Assembly (NCBI GenBank): GCA_028551475.1
Contig: CM052354.1
Coordinates: 3,393,391-3,457,390 of the forward strand
Length of the DNA: 64,000 nt
Source of the DNA: Casuarina equisetifolia
Taxonomy: Eukaryota; Streptophyta; Magnoliopsida; Fagales; Casuarinaceae
Reading direction: 5' to 3'
Shown here: piece by piece, positions 22,881-33,690 of the stretch
Position numbering within the stretch: position 1 is the first letter of the stretch
Layout: each line of letters opens with the position of its first letter
Program-made: the position numbers and the translations under genes
Notes under the pieces: generated by a model
Database searches by the model: none
The model's input: the letters and a program-made list of their open reading frames with translations, nothing else
What the model was told of the DNA's origin: nothing

Positions 22881-25359
22881 ATATTGTCGTGGAAAAAATT
22901 GTGTCTTTTATTTGCCATACAAAAAAAGCATGATATATTAGGCTGAGCTTTGAATTCAAACCAGAGGATAGCTTAAATGTTTCTATTTGGAGCTAAAAAA
23001 AGATTCATCTTTCGTACCTAATTTTTTCTGTAGTTAATTTTCTCTCCTAATAAGAATCTAAGGTCTGATACACTGTTGGTTGTAGAACTTTTTAGGACAA
23101 GTGGTGGGGATTCTGTGCCACTGCTCGTTTCCCCACCTCTCAGCCAGTCCTGCTGTTCCTTCTACGAACCCAAAAAATAAGATAGAGACTCGACGATGTC
23201 AGGAAGTACGAAAATTATACAGGCTTCAAGACAAATATAGCTGGCAATGGCCACTCAATGATATAGGCTAAAACAGTGTGCTTTCGGTGCTGAGATCCCG
23301 TCAAGATTCACGCACCAAGAAACTATGGAAAACTTAAGGCAATGGTTTGAGGTACCAAGTACAGAGAACTTTGGACTCCCTAGAGCTCTTGAACCATGAC
23401 AATTGGAAAGGTTTGATAAATATAATAAACCACAAAAAAAAAAAAAAATGAAGAAGGAGACAATGCTTTGGCGACTCTACGATTTAGTGTAGCTTGGTCA
23501 GAGTATTTAACTATAAAAATATTTTCAGTCTGTCTGCAGTAGTTCTCGCCCTACGAATTATATGCAGAAATAGCAACAGGGTTTTATTCATATTTCTTAT
23601 TTTTCATAAAGGTGATTTAAATAGTCTAGTAAAAAATAACTTATTTTTGGTAGTGCAGCATTCAAAGCACATAGTGTGTAATCATCATCCAACACTACTT
23701 TCCAGTACCAATTCTAGCAACGCAGTAAAATATTCTCTTATAGGTGCAAAGGCACAATGAAAATTGAGATCATCACAGAGATTCAGCACAGAAAGAGACC
23801 CGATAGACCTATAGAATTATCATTACTTGTTGAAAGATGCAGGCTCCAGAAAAATATTCTCTTGTGTATCATTTTTTCTTGAAGGCAGCTTAGCCTTCAT
23901 GCCTTTCAGAATAAGCCAACGCCACAAACAGTAGATGGAGGCTCCAGTGTCTTAACGTCCTCCTTTGCCATCCATGTGCTCTTGGTTGTCTCCGACTAAG
24001 CAAAAGTACCACTTAAAGTCATAAACCACATGGCCGGGACCCAATATCATGTTCTGGCTGAATGTCCTGCCGGAGGCCCTTCCATCATCTCAGCCAGCCC
24101 CTACTGCCCTCTGCACGACATTATTGAAAGAGCCAAGTCAAGTAAACAAACCAAGAAGATAGATACTCGACACCCATCATAACTGACAACACCTTCATGG
24201 CTCTTCGCTCACGGTGTCTTTGTTGTACGTTGGCCTGTGGATTCCTATTGGAACACTAAATTTGGTGTGAAAGCAGTTTCATGTGGAAAACAAAGTTAAT
24301 AAGAACGAAAATGATAGAAGTCTTGAGACGATTATATAACTGGATATGGTCCATTCAATGTTAATAATTGCAGGTAAAAATCAGGCTGGATATGATCTCA
24401 AAGTTTGGTTCAATATTTCCTCCTTGGGTGTCCAGTAAAAGAAAGAACAAGAAATAAATTGCCTAGTGATTAAATATTATCGAGAAGCGTCGGTGGCTCA
24501 GAAAAATCAAAATAAATTGATCAAGTAACCTAAATACACTCAAACAACAATCACAAGTTAAGAATGAGTTCCTCAAAATCAAAATGAACGTCAACATCAT
24601 GTTGTGAGAAATAATATTTCTTTTGGCTAATTTTCCAGGATTTCGTATTGTTTTTTGGGAAAATTAATTTTTACCTATGAGCCAAGGATATTTGTAAGGT
24701 TAACCCAATTAGGGCTGGACCCAAGACCACGTTCTTGCTAATAATCTTGCTGGAGGTCTTTTCATCATCTGTCAGCTCGTCCCTTGTGAACGAAAAAAGC
24801 TAAAGAAAGAAATAAAGAATGATAAATCTAAAGATAAGATCAAAGACAGACTCATTATCATCAAGGCTGACAATGTTCTCTTGGCTCTTTGCTCACGATG
24901 AGTGATAGGCTTTGCATTCCTTTCGGTCGTCGCGCATGGGTTCTAAAAGTCTGTAACAAGACAATTTGTAAAAGATGGTGAGTGAACAAAAGGAGAGGAA
25001 TCGTACCAAAAAGTAAAAGAAAAAGATAAAAAGTCGTGACCAAACAGTGACTCATCGCCATAAGTTGCCATGCCTGGGACAAAATGTCGCACCATAATCC
25101 TGTAAAAGGTTTTTTTCCCATCCCCTTGTTAACGAAAAGTCTATAGATAAGATCAAAGACATGGACTCGTGAATGCTGACGAGGTTCTCTTGACTCTTTG
25201 CTAGCCATGAATGCGGACTTTGAATTCCTCTGTGTCTTTAACTGAGACAATTTAGAAAGGACGGGGAGGGAACAAAAAGAGCTGAGTGGACAAAATAGTT
25301 AAAAGAAAAAAGATAAAACGTCGAGACCAAACACCGCTTTTATGATGTACAACCGGTGA

Positions 25360-25700
25360 CCCTAGACTTCTCTATACCATAAAAGACTGTCTTATGGTCT
25401 ACATTGCTCACTGATGAACAAATGGATGTTTGGTTTTCGCCTAAAGTAGGAAACTGCAATTTCATATATTAATTTTTCTATCTTTGGGATATGATGTTCA
25501 AAAGGATCAATAAAAAATACCTGAAGATCAATTTGTGCTATTTTTATTTTTATTTTTATCGTGAATTGGCCTTTTAAATTTTTTTTGTACTGTCAAATAT
25601 ATCAATTATTGAGTGAATGTAACAGAGTAAGAAATCCAAAAAATTTAAAGAAGGAAGACGATGATCCATATTGCTAAATTTTTGTTTTATTTTTCCAAAT
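25360..25700 (+). repeat. AT-rich repeat unit, copy 2
   Basis: It pairs with 22545-22880, with the same blocks in the same order and orientation and many substitutions and small indels. Confidence 0.6.
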
Positions 25701-26987
25701 TTTAGCAATCACGAACACTTCAGGACAGCGAAGAATTGCAGTGAAAAATGATTCAGCTAAGCCTCAAGCAGCATAGCCAAATCTAAAGATCTTTTCAAAG
25801 ACAAATGGTATAGTGTGTCTTGATAGTCGCAAATATGGAATCTTGGGATGCTAAGTTTGAACCGGACTTATTAACGTAATTTTAAATAATAGCAGAAAAA
25901 TGGGCGTGGAAATTGATTAACGTGACCAACGTGGACTTATTAACCTAATTTTAAAAGCTCTTGATCCATAGCAATTTAAAAAGCTTGGTGAGAATACACT
26001 AGAAGAAGTTGGAAGCCTGAAAGGGCTTGAGAAAAAACAGGAGACCAAGACTCAGACCGAGGCAGCTGGCAACTTTTCGTGGCTATGCTTTTAAGTCCAC
26101 GTCCAAGTTAGGTGAGCTTTGAATTTTAATGGCCCTGTTAGTTGGAATGTCATATTATGTCGTGGGTCAATTATTTTGTGTGTAATACAATATATTCTAA
26201 GATTATGGTAACCTGTTAATTTTTACGAAACATCACTGTTGTTCTATTCACGCGTGTAAGTTGACACTTTCACAGGAGGAGACTATATTATGTTTTGTAT
26301 TGCTTATAAAAAGTAATAAACAATGATTTTATGATTTCTCAAGCAGGTGCAAGGCCTTCTGCTAAAACAAAGAGAAAAAGACGGAGTACCAACGGAATGG
26401 CTCTCCGTTATCACTTAAAGCCTCTAATAGCGTTGATCATATGTTGTCAATTTTTATGATACTTTTTAGGCATTACAGTTACCTTTTTCTCTAAAGTACC
26501 ATCCTCTGCTCTAAGCTTTGCCCATTACATATATCTTAAGAATTAAACTTAGTTAAAAAAGATAAACCAAAGTGTGTCGAGATAGAGGACGGTCTCTGGT
26601 CGTCGTGTGTCGAGCTTTGATTCGTTTTGGCTTGTTGTAAAATATTCTTTTTATAAGAGCAAGGGCAAAGTGAAATATGAGACCAACTCAAAGAATTCAG
26701 CAGTAAAAGAGCCGACAGAGCTATAAAATCATCAATGTTTTCACTAAAAAGCTGAAGTGATATCCTAAACCCAAAATTGCGAGAAAATACTTTTGATAGT
26801 TACTCTCACGAAGTACCCAAATTAAATGACAATGATGCGGAATCACTAGTGGTTAATTATTCTTATAATGGACAGAGTCTTCGTGGCTCCTAAACCGATG
26901 CAATTTGAAAAGGTTTTGGATTCTGGATTCCGTCCATGTACTGAATGTTGACAGCCAAGGTCTAAAAGACCTTCAGCCAAAAAAATT

Positions 26988-26994
26988 TATAAAG
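26988..26994 (+). promoter_or_regulatory. TATA-like box of NLR2
   Basis: TATAAAG lies 113 bp upstream of the NLR2 ATG. It parallels the TATAAATG 109 bp upstream of NLR1. The region between is C/T-rich (CTTCCTTCTGC, CATCAACGCTTTT), as in many plant 5' leaders. Confidence 0.5.
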
Positions 26995-27100
26995 CTTACA
27001 TATCTTCCTTCTGCTCCTAATTTACTTCAACAACGCACTTATATCACTCTTTTTTATCGTCATCAACGCTTTTCTAGCCCTCTTTTTTCATCATCAAGAA

Positions 27101-30100
27101 ATGGCCGAAGGGGTTCTCTTTGACATTGCCGGCAACATCATCAGTTTGGCCTGTGGACTGGCTGCCAGAGAGATGAGATTGCGTTTCGGTGCCGAAGATG
27201 AGCTTCAAAAGCTGACGAAGACGATTTTAACAATCAGAGCCCTGCTTCTCGATGCAGAGGAGCAACAATCTAAGAACCGAGAAGTTAGCGCTTGGCTCGA
27301 AGGTCTAAGCGATATACTTCATGATGCAGATGACTTGCTGGATGCTAGTTATACTGAAGCTCTCCGACGACAGATAATTACAAAGGATAAAAAGGCAAAA
27401 AAGGTGCGTATATTCTTTTCCAAATCGAATCAGCTTGCCTTTCGTCTTAAAATGGGTCAAAAGATTAAGGCGATCAATGAGAGACTAGATGCCCTTAAAG
27501 ACATTAGAGAATTACACTTACAGGAGTGTCTTGACGAGAGCCAGATGAGGTTTAGTGGGAGGGCTGAAACTCATTCTGATGTAATTGCAAAAGAAGTCGT
27601 TGGTCGAGAGGATGATAAGATGAACGTTATAGAAAATCTAATGGGTATAAATGATGAAGAGAATGTTTCAATCCTTCCCATAGTTGGTATTGGAGGCTTA
27701 GGAAAGACTACATTAGCTAAACTTGTATTTAATGATGAGAGAATTCAGAAACATTTTGAGTTAAAAATGTGGGTATATGTCTCTGAGCCATTTTATGTAA
27801 AAGATATCATTGAAAAAATATTAGAGTCTTCAAACAAAGTGAAACCAGAACCTGCTGAATTGGATACGCAGAAAAATAAACTTAAAGAAGAAATTGTTAC
27901 AAAGAAATATTTTCTTGTATTGGATGATGTTTGGAATGAAAATGGTGAAAAATGGCTTGACTTGAAAACAGTGTTGTTGAGTGGTGCCAAAGGTAGTAGA
28001 ATATTAGCTACAACACGTAGTAAAAAGGTTGCAAATATTATTTTTCAAGGAGAACCATTCTATTTAAAAGGGCTAAAGGAAAATGAGTCGGAGGATATAC
28101 TTAGGCAAATGGCTTTTCAAGATGGGCAATGGCCAGAGAATCCAAGAATTCGGGAAGTGGGGAGGGTGATCCTAAGAAAGTGTGCGGGTGTTCCCTTGGC
28201 AGTGAAGACAATGGGAAGGTTGCTTTATTTTAAAAATTCAGAAATAGAATGGCAGAATTTTGTGAAAAATGAACTCTCAAATATTGATCAAGATGAATTT
28301 GGTATTTTACCAACTCTCAAGTTGAGTTACAATAAACTTCCTTCACATTTGAAGCAATGTTTTGCTTATTGTAGTATATATCCTAAAGATCATGAGTATG
28401 ATAGAACAACAATAATTAATGAGTGGATAGCACATGGATTTGTTGACTCATCATCAACATGTCAATGCTTGGAAGATGTTGGTAATGACTATTTTATAGA
28501 TTTACTTTGGAGATCATTTTTGCAAGATCCGAAGAAAAATATTGATCATGTGATAATTGGATGTAAAATGCATGATCTCATGCATGATCTTGCTACATCA
28601 GTAATGGCAGGGTCACTGATCACCATGTCTAACAAGAAAGAGTGGAAGATCAATGAGAAAACTCATCATTTATCAATTTGTGAAAATTTAGATTTTTCAA
28701 TTAAAGAGTTGATTTCACAATGTGAAAAAAGGATGGTAAGAACATTTCATTGTCCCAAATTTAGAGGTGAGATTGATTGTGAAGTGATTTTTTCAAGCTT
28801 TAAGTTTTTGCGTGTGTTGAATTTGAGTAAGAATAATCTTAAGCATGTGTCAAATTCTATTGGTAAGTTGAAACATCTAAGATATCTTGATCTTTCTCAG
28901 AATACAAAAATCAAGGTGCTACCTTGCTATTGTACTAGCTTAATAAATCTACAATTCTTAAATCTTAGTTATTGTAGGGCACTTTTAGGATTGCCAAAAG
29001 GCATAAAAAATATGGTCAACCTTAGGCATCTTAATCTTGATGGTTGTAGTAAAATGACGTATTTTTCACGTGGATTAAGGAAATCAACTAGTTTTCAATG
29101 GTTGAAAAAATGCCGAATTGATTCAAATTCTCTCTCAAGTGATAATGCTAGTCTTAGTGAATTTAAGGAACTAGATAATTTGGAAGGAAGTCTAACAATT
29201 TGGAATTTGAGACATTCAAAAGATGTTGCAATAGAATATAAATCTGCAAATATTAAAAATAAAATAGGTCTTAAAAGTTTAATGTTGCACTTCTCGTCTA
29301 ATGATGAAGACCATGATAATTATGTTAAGGATGAAAGGATATTGGAAGGATTACAGCCACACATAAACTTGATGAAGCTTGAGATGAATTCTTGTAGGAG
29401 TGAAAAGCTCCCAAGCTGGATTTTGTCAATCACAGGGCTAATGGAATTGAGATTGTATAAATGCCATAAATGTCAATATTTGCCGCTTGTAAATCAATTG
29501 CATTTTCTTAAGGAACTATATCTTTGTGATATGAATGCTTTGGTTTTCATAGCTAATAGTAGTGAGTTCTTTTCCTCTTCACCAGCATCTATTGAAAATT
29601 CTTTTAAATTGCTTTCTAAAATCACGTTTGTGGATTGTCCCAAAGTGAAGGGGTGGTGGGGAAACTCTTCTTTAAATGTTGATAGTGACATTAGACTTCT
29701 TTTATTTCCTATGCTTTCAGAACTATTGATAAAAAGATGCTCTATGTTGACTTGTCTACCACTATCTCCACAATTATGTATGCTCAAGGAACTTTATCTT
29801 GAAAAGATGGATGCTTTGGAATACCTATTTGATGATGATAAGAGTCCGTTTTCTTCCTTTTCATCCACATCCATTGAAGATTTTTTTTCATCACTTTCTA
29901 AAATCCATTTTAAAAAGTGCCCAAAACTTAAAGGGTGGTGGAGAGATTCTTCTTTAGAGGTTGATCATTACGATGGACATTATAGCAAAAGAGTAGTGAT
30001 AACATCTATCAAGGGCCAATGTACACTCCCTTTGTTTCCTCAGCTTTTAGATGTATGGATAATAGATTGCCCTATGTTGACTTCTATACCATTATCTTTG

Positions 30101-31438
30101 CAATCACGTTTGCTCAAGGAAGTTTGTCTTGATAGAATAGATGCTTTGGAATATGTATTTGATGATGATTGGAGTAATTCATCGATATGTACTGAAGCCT
30201 TTTTCCCATCACTTTCTAAAATCCGCATTGAGCATTGTCCAAATCTCAAAGGGTGGTGGAGAGACTTTTCTTTAGAGGTTGATCATATACTCCCATTGTT
30301 TCCAAAGCTTTCAAATGTGGATATAAATGATTGCCCTTTGCTAATTTCCTTACCACTATCTTTGCATATTGAAAGCTTATGGTTGGAACGGTGTAGCCTA
30401 AAGTTATTACAATTAATAATGATGACAAAAATGCCATCTATTGCAACCAACTCTACCCTTGTCTCTTCATCTACACCTCTATCAAAATTGAAGGTAATTA
30501 CATTAAAGGAACTTTTAAATCTAGAAACTTTGCAAGAAGAGTGGCTTAAAAATCTCACCTCTCTTAAAAGTTTGAGAATATTTTATTGCCTAAAATTAAA
30601 ATCTCTTTCGCTAGGGATCCAACATCTCACAGCTCTTGAAAACCTAACAATTAATAATTGCCCAGAGCTTGAGCCACCTACTACTGAACGTGGCAAGTGT
30701 TGGGAGAGTCTTAAAAACCTTCTTTTCTTAGATGTTGAAAACCTTTCAAAATGGGTGTCTTTACCAATGGGCCTTCAAGAAGTTAGCACCTTACAAGGGC
30801 TTGGGATTTCGGATTGTAAAAACTTAACAACTATTCTAGAGTCGATCCACAGTTGGAAATCATTGAAAGAGGTTCGAATTTGGTGTTGCCCTCATTTGGC
30901 AGAACTACCTGAGGGAATGGAGAGTTTATCATCTTTGTTGAAGTTGGAGATTGAGGGGTCCTCTAAATTAAAATCTCTTTCACCAGGGATTCAACATCTC
31001 ACAGCTCTTAAAAGCCTAATTATTTGTGATTGTCCACAACTTGATGAATGTGGCATGGGTTGGGATGGCCTTAGAAGCCTCCTTTTTCTACGCATTGTAA
31101 AGCTTTCGAAATGGGTATCTTTGCCATTGGGCCTTCAACAAGTCAGCACTCTACGTGCACTTTATATTTCCGAATGTGAAAGCTTGACAACTATTCTAGA
31201 ATCAATCCACCATTGGAAATCATTGGAAATACTTGGATTTTCGAATTGTCCTTGTTTGATAGAATTGCCTAAGGGAATTCAAAGTTTATCATCTTTACAA
31301 AAGTTGCTAATAGAGGGGTGCCCCATCTTGTTGCAAAAATACAAGAGAGATGGAGGTGTTGATTGGCCCAAGATTGCTCACATTCCAGAGTTAGAATTGG
31401 ACTTCAACTCATCTGAGGTACATTATGTATCATTTTAG
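27101..31438 (+). CDS. NLR2: intact CC-NBS-LRR (RGA-type) immune receptor
   Basis: A single open frame of 1445 residues. An Rx-type coiled coil (residues 1 to ~140) carries HDADDLLD (74-81, EDVID class). The NB-ARC domain holds P-loop GIGGLGKTT (196-204), kinase-2 FLVLDDVW (271-278), RNBS-B GSRILATTRS (298-307), GVPLA (363-367), CFAYCSIYPKD (420-430) and MHDLMHDLA (490-498). About 900 residues of LRR follow. All nucleotide-binding motifs are present, so the protein can plausibly switch ADP/ATP and signal effector-triggered immunity in the cytoplasm. The ATG is chosen because MAEGVLFDIAG is the family N-terminus and matches NLR1. The LRR is long: a segment with KGWWGNSS/KGWWRDSS/KGWWRDFS occurs three times (near 29650, 29932, 30250), and a HLTAL-containing segment occurs twice 372 bp apart (30614, 30986). 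NLR1 has one of each. A donor-like GAG|GTACAT at codon 1439 could change the C-terminus. Confidence 0.95.
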   Translation: MAEGVLFDIAGNIISLACGLAAREMRLRFGAEDELQKLTKTILTIRALLLDAEEQQSKNREVSAWLEGLSDILHDADDLLDASYTEALRRQIITKDKKAKKVRIFFSKSNQLAFRLKMGQKIKAINERLDALKDIRELHLQECLDESQMRFSGRAETHSDVIAKEVVGREDDKMNVIENLMGINDEENVSILPIVGIGGLGKTTLAKLVFNDERIQKHFELKMWVYVSEPFYVKDIIEKILESSNKVKPEPAELDTQKNKLKEEIVTKKYFLVLDDVWNENGEKWLDLKTVLLSGAKGSRILATTRSKKVANIIFQGEPFYLKGLKENESEDILRQMAFQDGQWPENPRIREVGRVILRKCAGVPLAVKTMGRLLYFKNSEIEWQNFVKNELSNIDQDEFGILPTLKLSYNKLPSHLKQCFAYCSIYPKDHEYDRTTIINEWIAHGFVDSSSTCQCLEDVGNDYFIDLLWRSFLQDPKKNIDHVIIGCKMHDLMHDLATSVMAGSLITMSNKKEWKINEKTHHLSICENLDFSIKELISQCEKRMVRTFHCPKFRGEIDCEVIFSSFKFLRVLNLSKNNLKHVSNSIGKLKHLRYLDLSQNTKIKVLPCYCTSLINLQFLNLSYCRALLGLPKGIKNMVNLRHLNLDGCSKMTYFSRGLRKSTSFQWLKKCRIDSNSLSSDNASLSEFKELDNLEGSLTIWNLRHSKDVAIEYKSANIKNKIGLKSLMLHFSSNDEDHDNYVKDERILEGLQPHINLMKLEMNSCRSEKLPSWILSITGLMELRLYKCHKCQYLPLVNQLHFLKELYLCDMNALVFIANSSEFFSSSPASIENSFKLLSKITFVDCPKVKGWWGNSSLNVDSDIRLLLFPMLSELLIKRCSMLTCLPLSPQLCMLKELYLEKMDALEYLFDDDKSPFSSFSSTSIEDFFSSLSKIHFKKCPKLKGWWRDSSLEVDHYDGHYSKRVVITSIKGQCTLPLFPQLLDVWIIDCPMLTSIPLSLQSRLLKEVCLDRIDALEYVFDDDWSNSSICTEAFFPSLSKIRIEHCPNLKGWWRDFSLEVDHILPLFPKLSNVDINDCPLLISLPLSLHIESLWLERCSLKLLQLIMMTKMPSIATNSTLVSSSTPLSKLKVITLKELLNLETLQEEWLKNLTSLKSLRIFYCLKLKSLSLGIQHLTALENLTINNCPELEPPTTERGKCWESLKNLLFLDVENLSKWVSLPMGLQEVSTLQGLGISDCKNLTTILESIHSWKSLKEVRIWCCPHLAELPEGMESLSSLLKLEIEGSSKLKSLSPGIQHLTALKSLIICDCPQLDECGMGWDGLRSLLFLRIVKLSKWVSLPLGLQQVSTLRALYISECESLTTILESIHHWKSLEILGFSNCPCLIELPKGIQSLSSLQKLLIEGCPILLQKYKRDGGVDWPKIAHIPELELDFNSSEVHYVSF

Positions 31439-31563
31439 TGTTATCCACTACAAAATTAAAACAACTATTTTGTTCTTCTTAGCTTTTCTTTGTTTTTCTC
31501 TTTCAGTATTTATTGAGTTGTTAAATTTAAGAACTAAAGTTTAAAGAGCTTGTCAAAATGCAG
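31418..31563 (+). other. putative intron overlapping the NLR2 stop
   Basis: The donor GAG|GTACAT falls six codons before the stop, with a T-rich tract and acceptor AATGCAG|GAAAGTG. If spliced, the tail VHYVSF would be replaced by ESVFDLEFLNMERLCLH. Unspliced transcripts end at TAG (31436-31438). NLR1 has a donor at the equivalent place. Inferred from sequence only. Confidence 0.4.
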
Positions 31564-32390
31564 GAAAGTGTTTTTGACCTAGAATTTCTCAACATGGAAA
31601 GGTTATGTCTTCACTAGGAATAGCCTCTATCATTCAGGTATTTTTACTCTTCATTTTTTTTTAATTCCAATAGAAATTGATATACTCACCTTTACCTTCA
31701 TTTTTTTCTCTGACATTTTATTGCCGTTAAATTTCAGGTATAGAAGTAGAAAGATTTGGAGTACAAGGAGCAGAATTTAGAAAAAAGAAAATCACAAAAA
31801 ACATAAAATGGATTATTGCACTTTTCTTTTCACCGGCAACTGTGGAGAAATAGCCGGGAACTTACTGGCACTAGCTGGTTATGATCGTCGCCTCCCTTGA
31901 ATAAGCATGGAAACTGCCTTCCTAGCTTTTGGGTAGAAGCAGTTTCTGTAAGAGTTAGCATTGTATTGAGTTTTGTTTATTAGTTTATTTGGTTTGATTT
32001 GATGCCTTTAATTGTGGAGAGTTAATTCGAAATGGCTGGTGTCAAATGGCAGTTTCACTAAGTGAAAACCTTGAAAGAACAAAAAAGGAATTGTAAGTCT
32101 AAAATGATAAAGAAAGAAGTTGGCACTGCTTTTGGGCTTTTAACTGCTGTACTTACGATTTTTTTTTTTTCTCTCTTCCTTTTCGAGCAGGTGAGGCAAT
32201 TTCTAATCGTCAAAGGCCTTTTCTTGCGCCATGCTCTTGTGCCTAGAACTACCTCATCAGGAACAAAATTAACAGAATCGTGCATCTTTCACTTCCACTC
32301 ATTCGGTATGGTACTTTCCATCTATCCTAATTCTTTGTAGATTGATATACGGGTCCTTCGCTTTATTCTTTACTTTTTGTTGCTGAGTTT

Positions 32391-32658
32391 TTGATGTAGA
32401 AGTGGAAGAACCACCTAAAGAGGGGATTCAGGGAACCCGCTCTCCACCGCTGCCAATAGTTCCAACTATTCCTCCTTGTTGATAAATCTTAACTCCAGCA
32501 GCGATGGCCTGACGCTGGTCCTACAATCCCTTTGGTGCCACTTGATTGCTTTTCAGCTCATTGAAGCCGTTCCCTCACCACTTCTGGTACATGTGCTAGT
32601 TTTGTTGATTTGTTTGTTTTGTCAGTTTGATTTGATGCTGTTAACTGTGGAGAATTAA
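32391..32658 (+). other. exon-like module, copy c3
   Basis: One frame reads DVEVEEPPKEGIQGTRSPPL then PIVPTIPPC to a TGA. The DVEE start equals two short exon-like starts in array I (DVEEVKLKH at 8537, DVEEAKQSNF at 9133), each after an ATTTCAG-type acceptor; in c3 this acceptor is degenerate. A second frame holds INLNSSSDGLTLV at 32485, the N-S-x-S module. The two pieces are no longer in one frame. Product unknown. Confidence 0.4.
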
Positions 32659-33529
32659 TCTGTAGGGGCTGGGATCAAATGGTAATAGATTACTGAACTT
32701 TTAACTTTGGACCACTAACAGCTCGATGATAGTATACCTCCCAATAAATTAGAGGAAGCCGGAAATCTGGAAGAACTAAGGCAAAAAGATGTGGTGGGCT
32801 AAGCTTTTTATGGCTTTCGGAACCAAAATCTCTAGTTATATACGGTGAGCTTTGGATTAGTATTAAGGAATTTAATGTGTTGCTTAAATATTCATTACAA
32901 TTCTATCTTGAAACTACTTTTTGTTAAAGGAATAGCTTCTTTTCTTTTTTCTTTTTTCTTTTTTATGTTCATATAGTCCTTACTTAATTAAGTTCTTGTC
33001 ATGAGCATTGTATCCACAAATTAAAACATACCTATTTATTGGTATCTCTTCTTTTTTTGTAGGTGGGACAATTTTAGATTGTCAAAAGTCTTTTGTTGCA
33101 TGCTTGCAAATCGTCTAGATTCACCAAGATAAATGGGACTGGACTTATTTTACTGATTTGATGAAGTATCTATATGACTCCTTTTATTTTAAAATGAGAC
33201 AATTTGTTTTGTTAGGTTAGGATTTGGTGACTATTGTATTCTATGATTATCCACTTTCATTATCATTTTAATTTTTCTTTTGACTTATAAGGTTCAACAT
33301 GCACTTTTATCTTAATTTGCTAAACTCATAGTTTTTGTTTTGAACATTAATTTTTTTATGTACTAGAACTTTTGTGTGACTTAATGCTAGGATTCATGAA
33401 GTGGAAATGAGCAAGTTAGGTTACTATATTTTGTTCTTCAGCTTAATAGCTAATTTACAAGCATAAAAAAATGAATGTAGGGCTTTTTCCAATATAGAAA
33501 GTAGAATTAGTTCAAGTTTTGAGGGTTGT

Positions 33530-33690
33530 CTTCCATAGTCTATCATCTTTGCAAAAGTTAGGCACTTTGATGTGGCCCCATGTTGTTTTATAAAAGAGAT
33601 AGAGGAGTAGGTCCTCATTAGACCAACATTGCTCATATTCCTAAATTATGATTAGGGTAGATCCTAGTTGATTTATGATATGTTACTTAT
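33530..33690 (+). pseudogene. LRR 3'-end relic of a lost NLR gene
   Basis: CATAGTCTATCATCTTTGCA, then AAAGAGATAGAGGAG..., ACATTGCTCATATTCCTAAATTATGA and ATATGTTACTTATCATTT align step by step with the last ~165 bp of NLR2 (TCATCTTTACAAAAG, AAGAGAGATGGAGG, ATTGCTCACATTCCAGAG, ATTATGTATCATTTTAG). No open frame. It is followed within 140 bp by a cassette exon (33823-33897), the same order as after NLR2. Its left edge abuts a CCAATATAGAAAGTAGAATTAG cassette block, so the body of that gene is gone. Confidence 0.8.

Larger units (their letters stand above)
21540..26630 (+). repeat. array of decayed tandem repeats upstream of NLR2
   Basis: No intact gene is seen. Several unit types recur. (1) A GCTGACAA-...-TGGCTCTTCGCT-...-TTGGATTCCT unit occurs near 22055, 24178, 24855, 25170 and more weakly 26060. 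(2) A CATCTCAGCCAGCCC-TACTGCC unit occurs near 23137, 24095 and 24755. (3) An AT-rich unit of about 330 bp is present at 22545-22880 and 25360-25700. (4) A CTCTTGAACCATGACAATT unit occurs near 23388 and 25968, with more distant copies near 26888 and 61715. Unit 1 resembles GCTGGCAA...GAGCTTTGGAATT blocks in the cassette arrays (34425, 35505), so this may be an older cassette array. The function is unknown. Confidence 0.5.

Noticed and set aside
26905-27123. Upstream open frame overlapping the NLR2 start
   Set aside because: It ends inside the NLR2 coding region and starts above the TATA-like box, so most of it is probably not transcribed. NLR1 has no counterpart.
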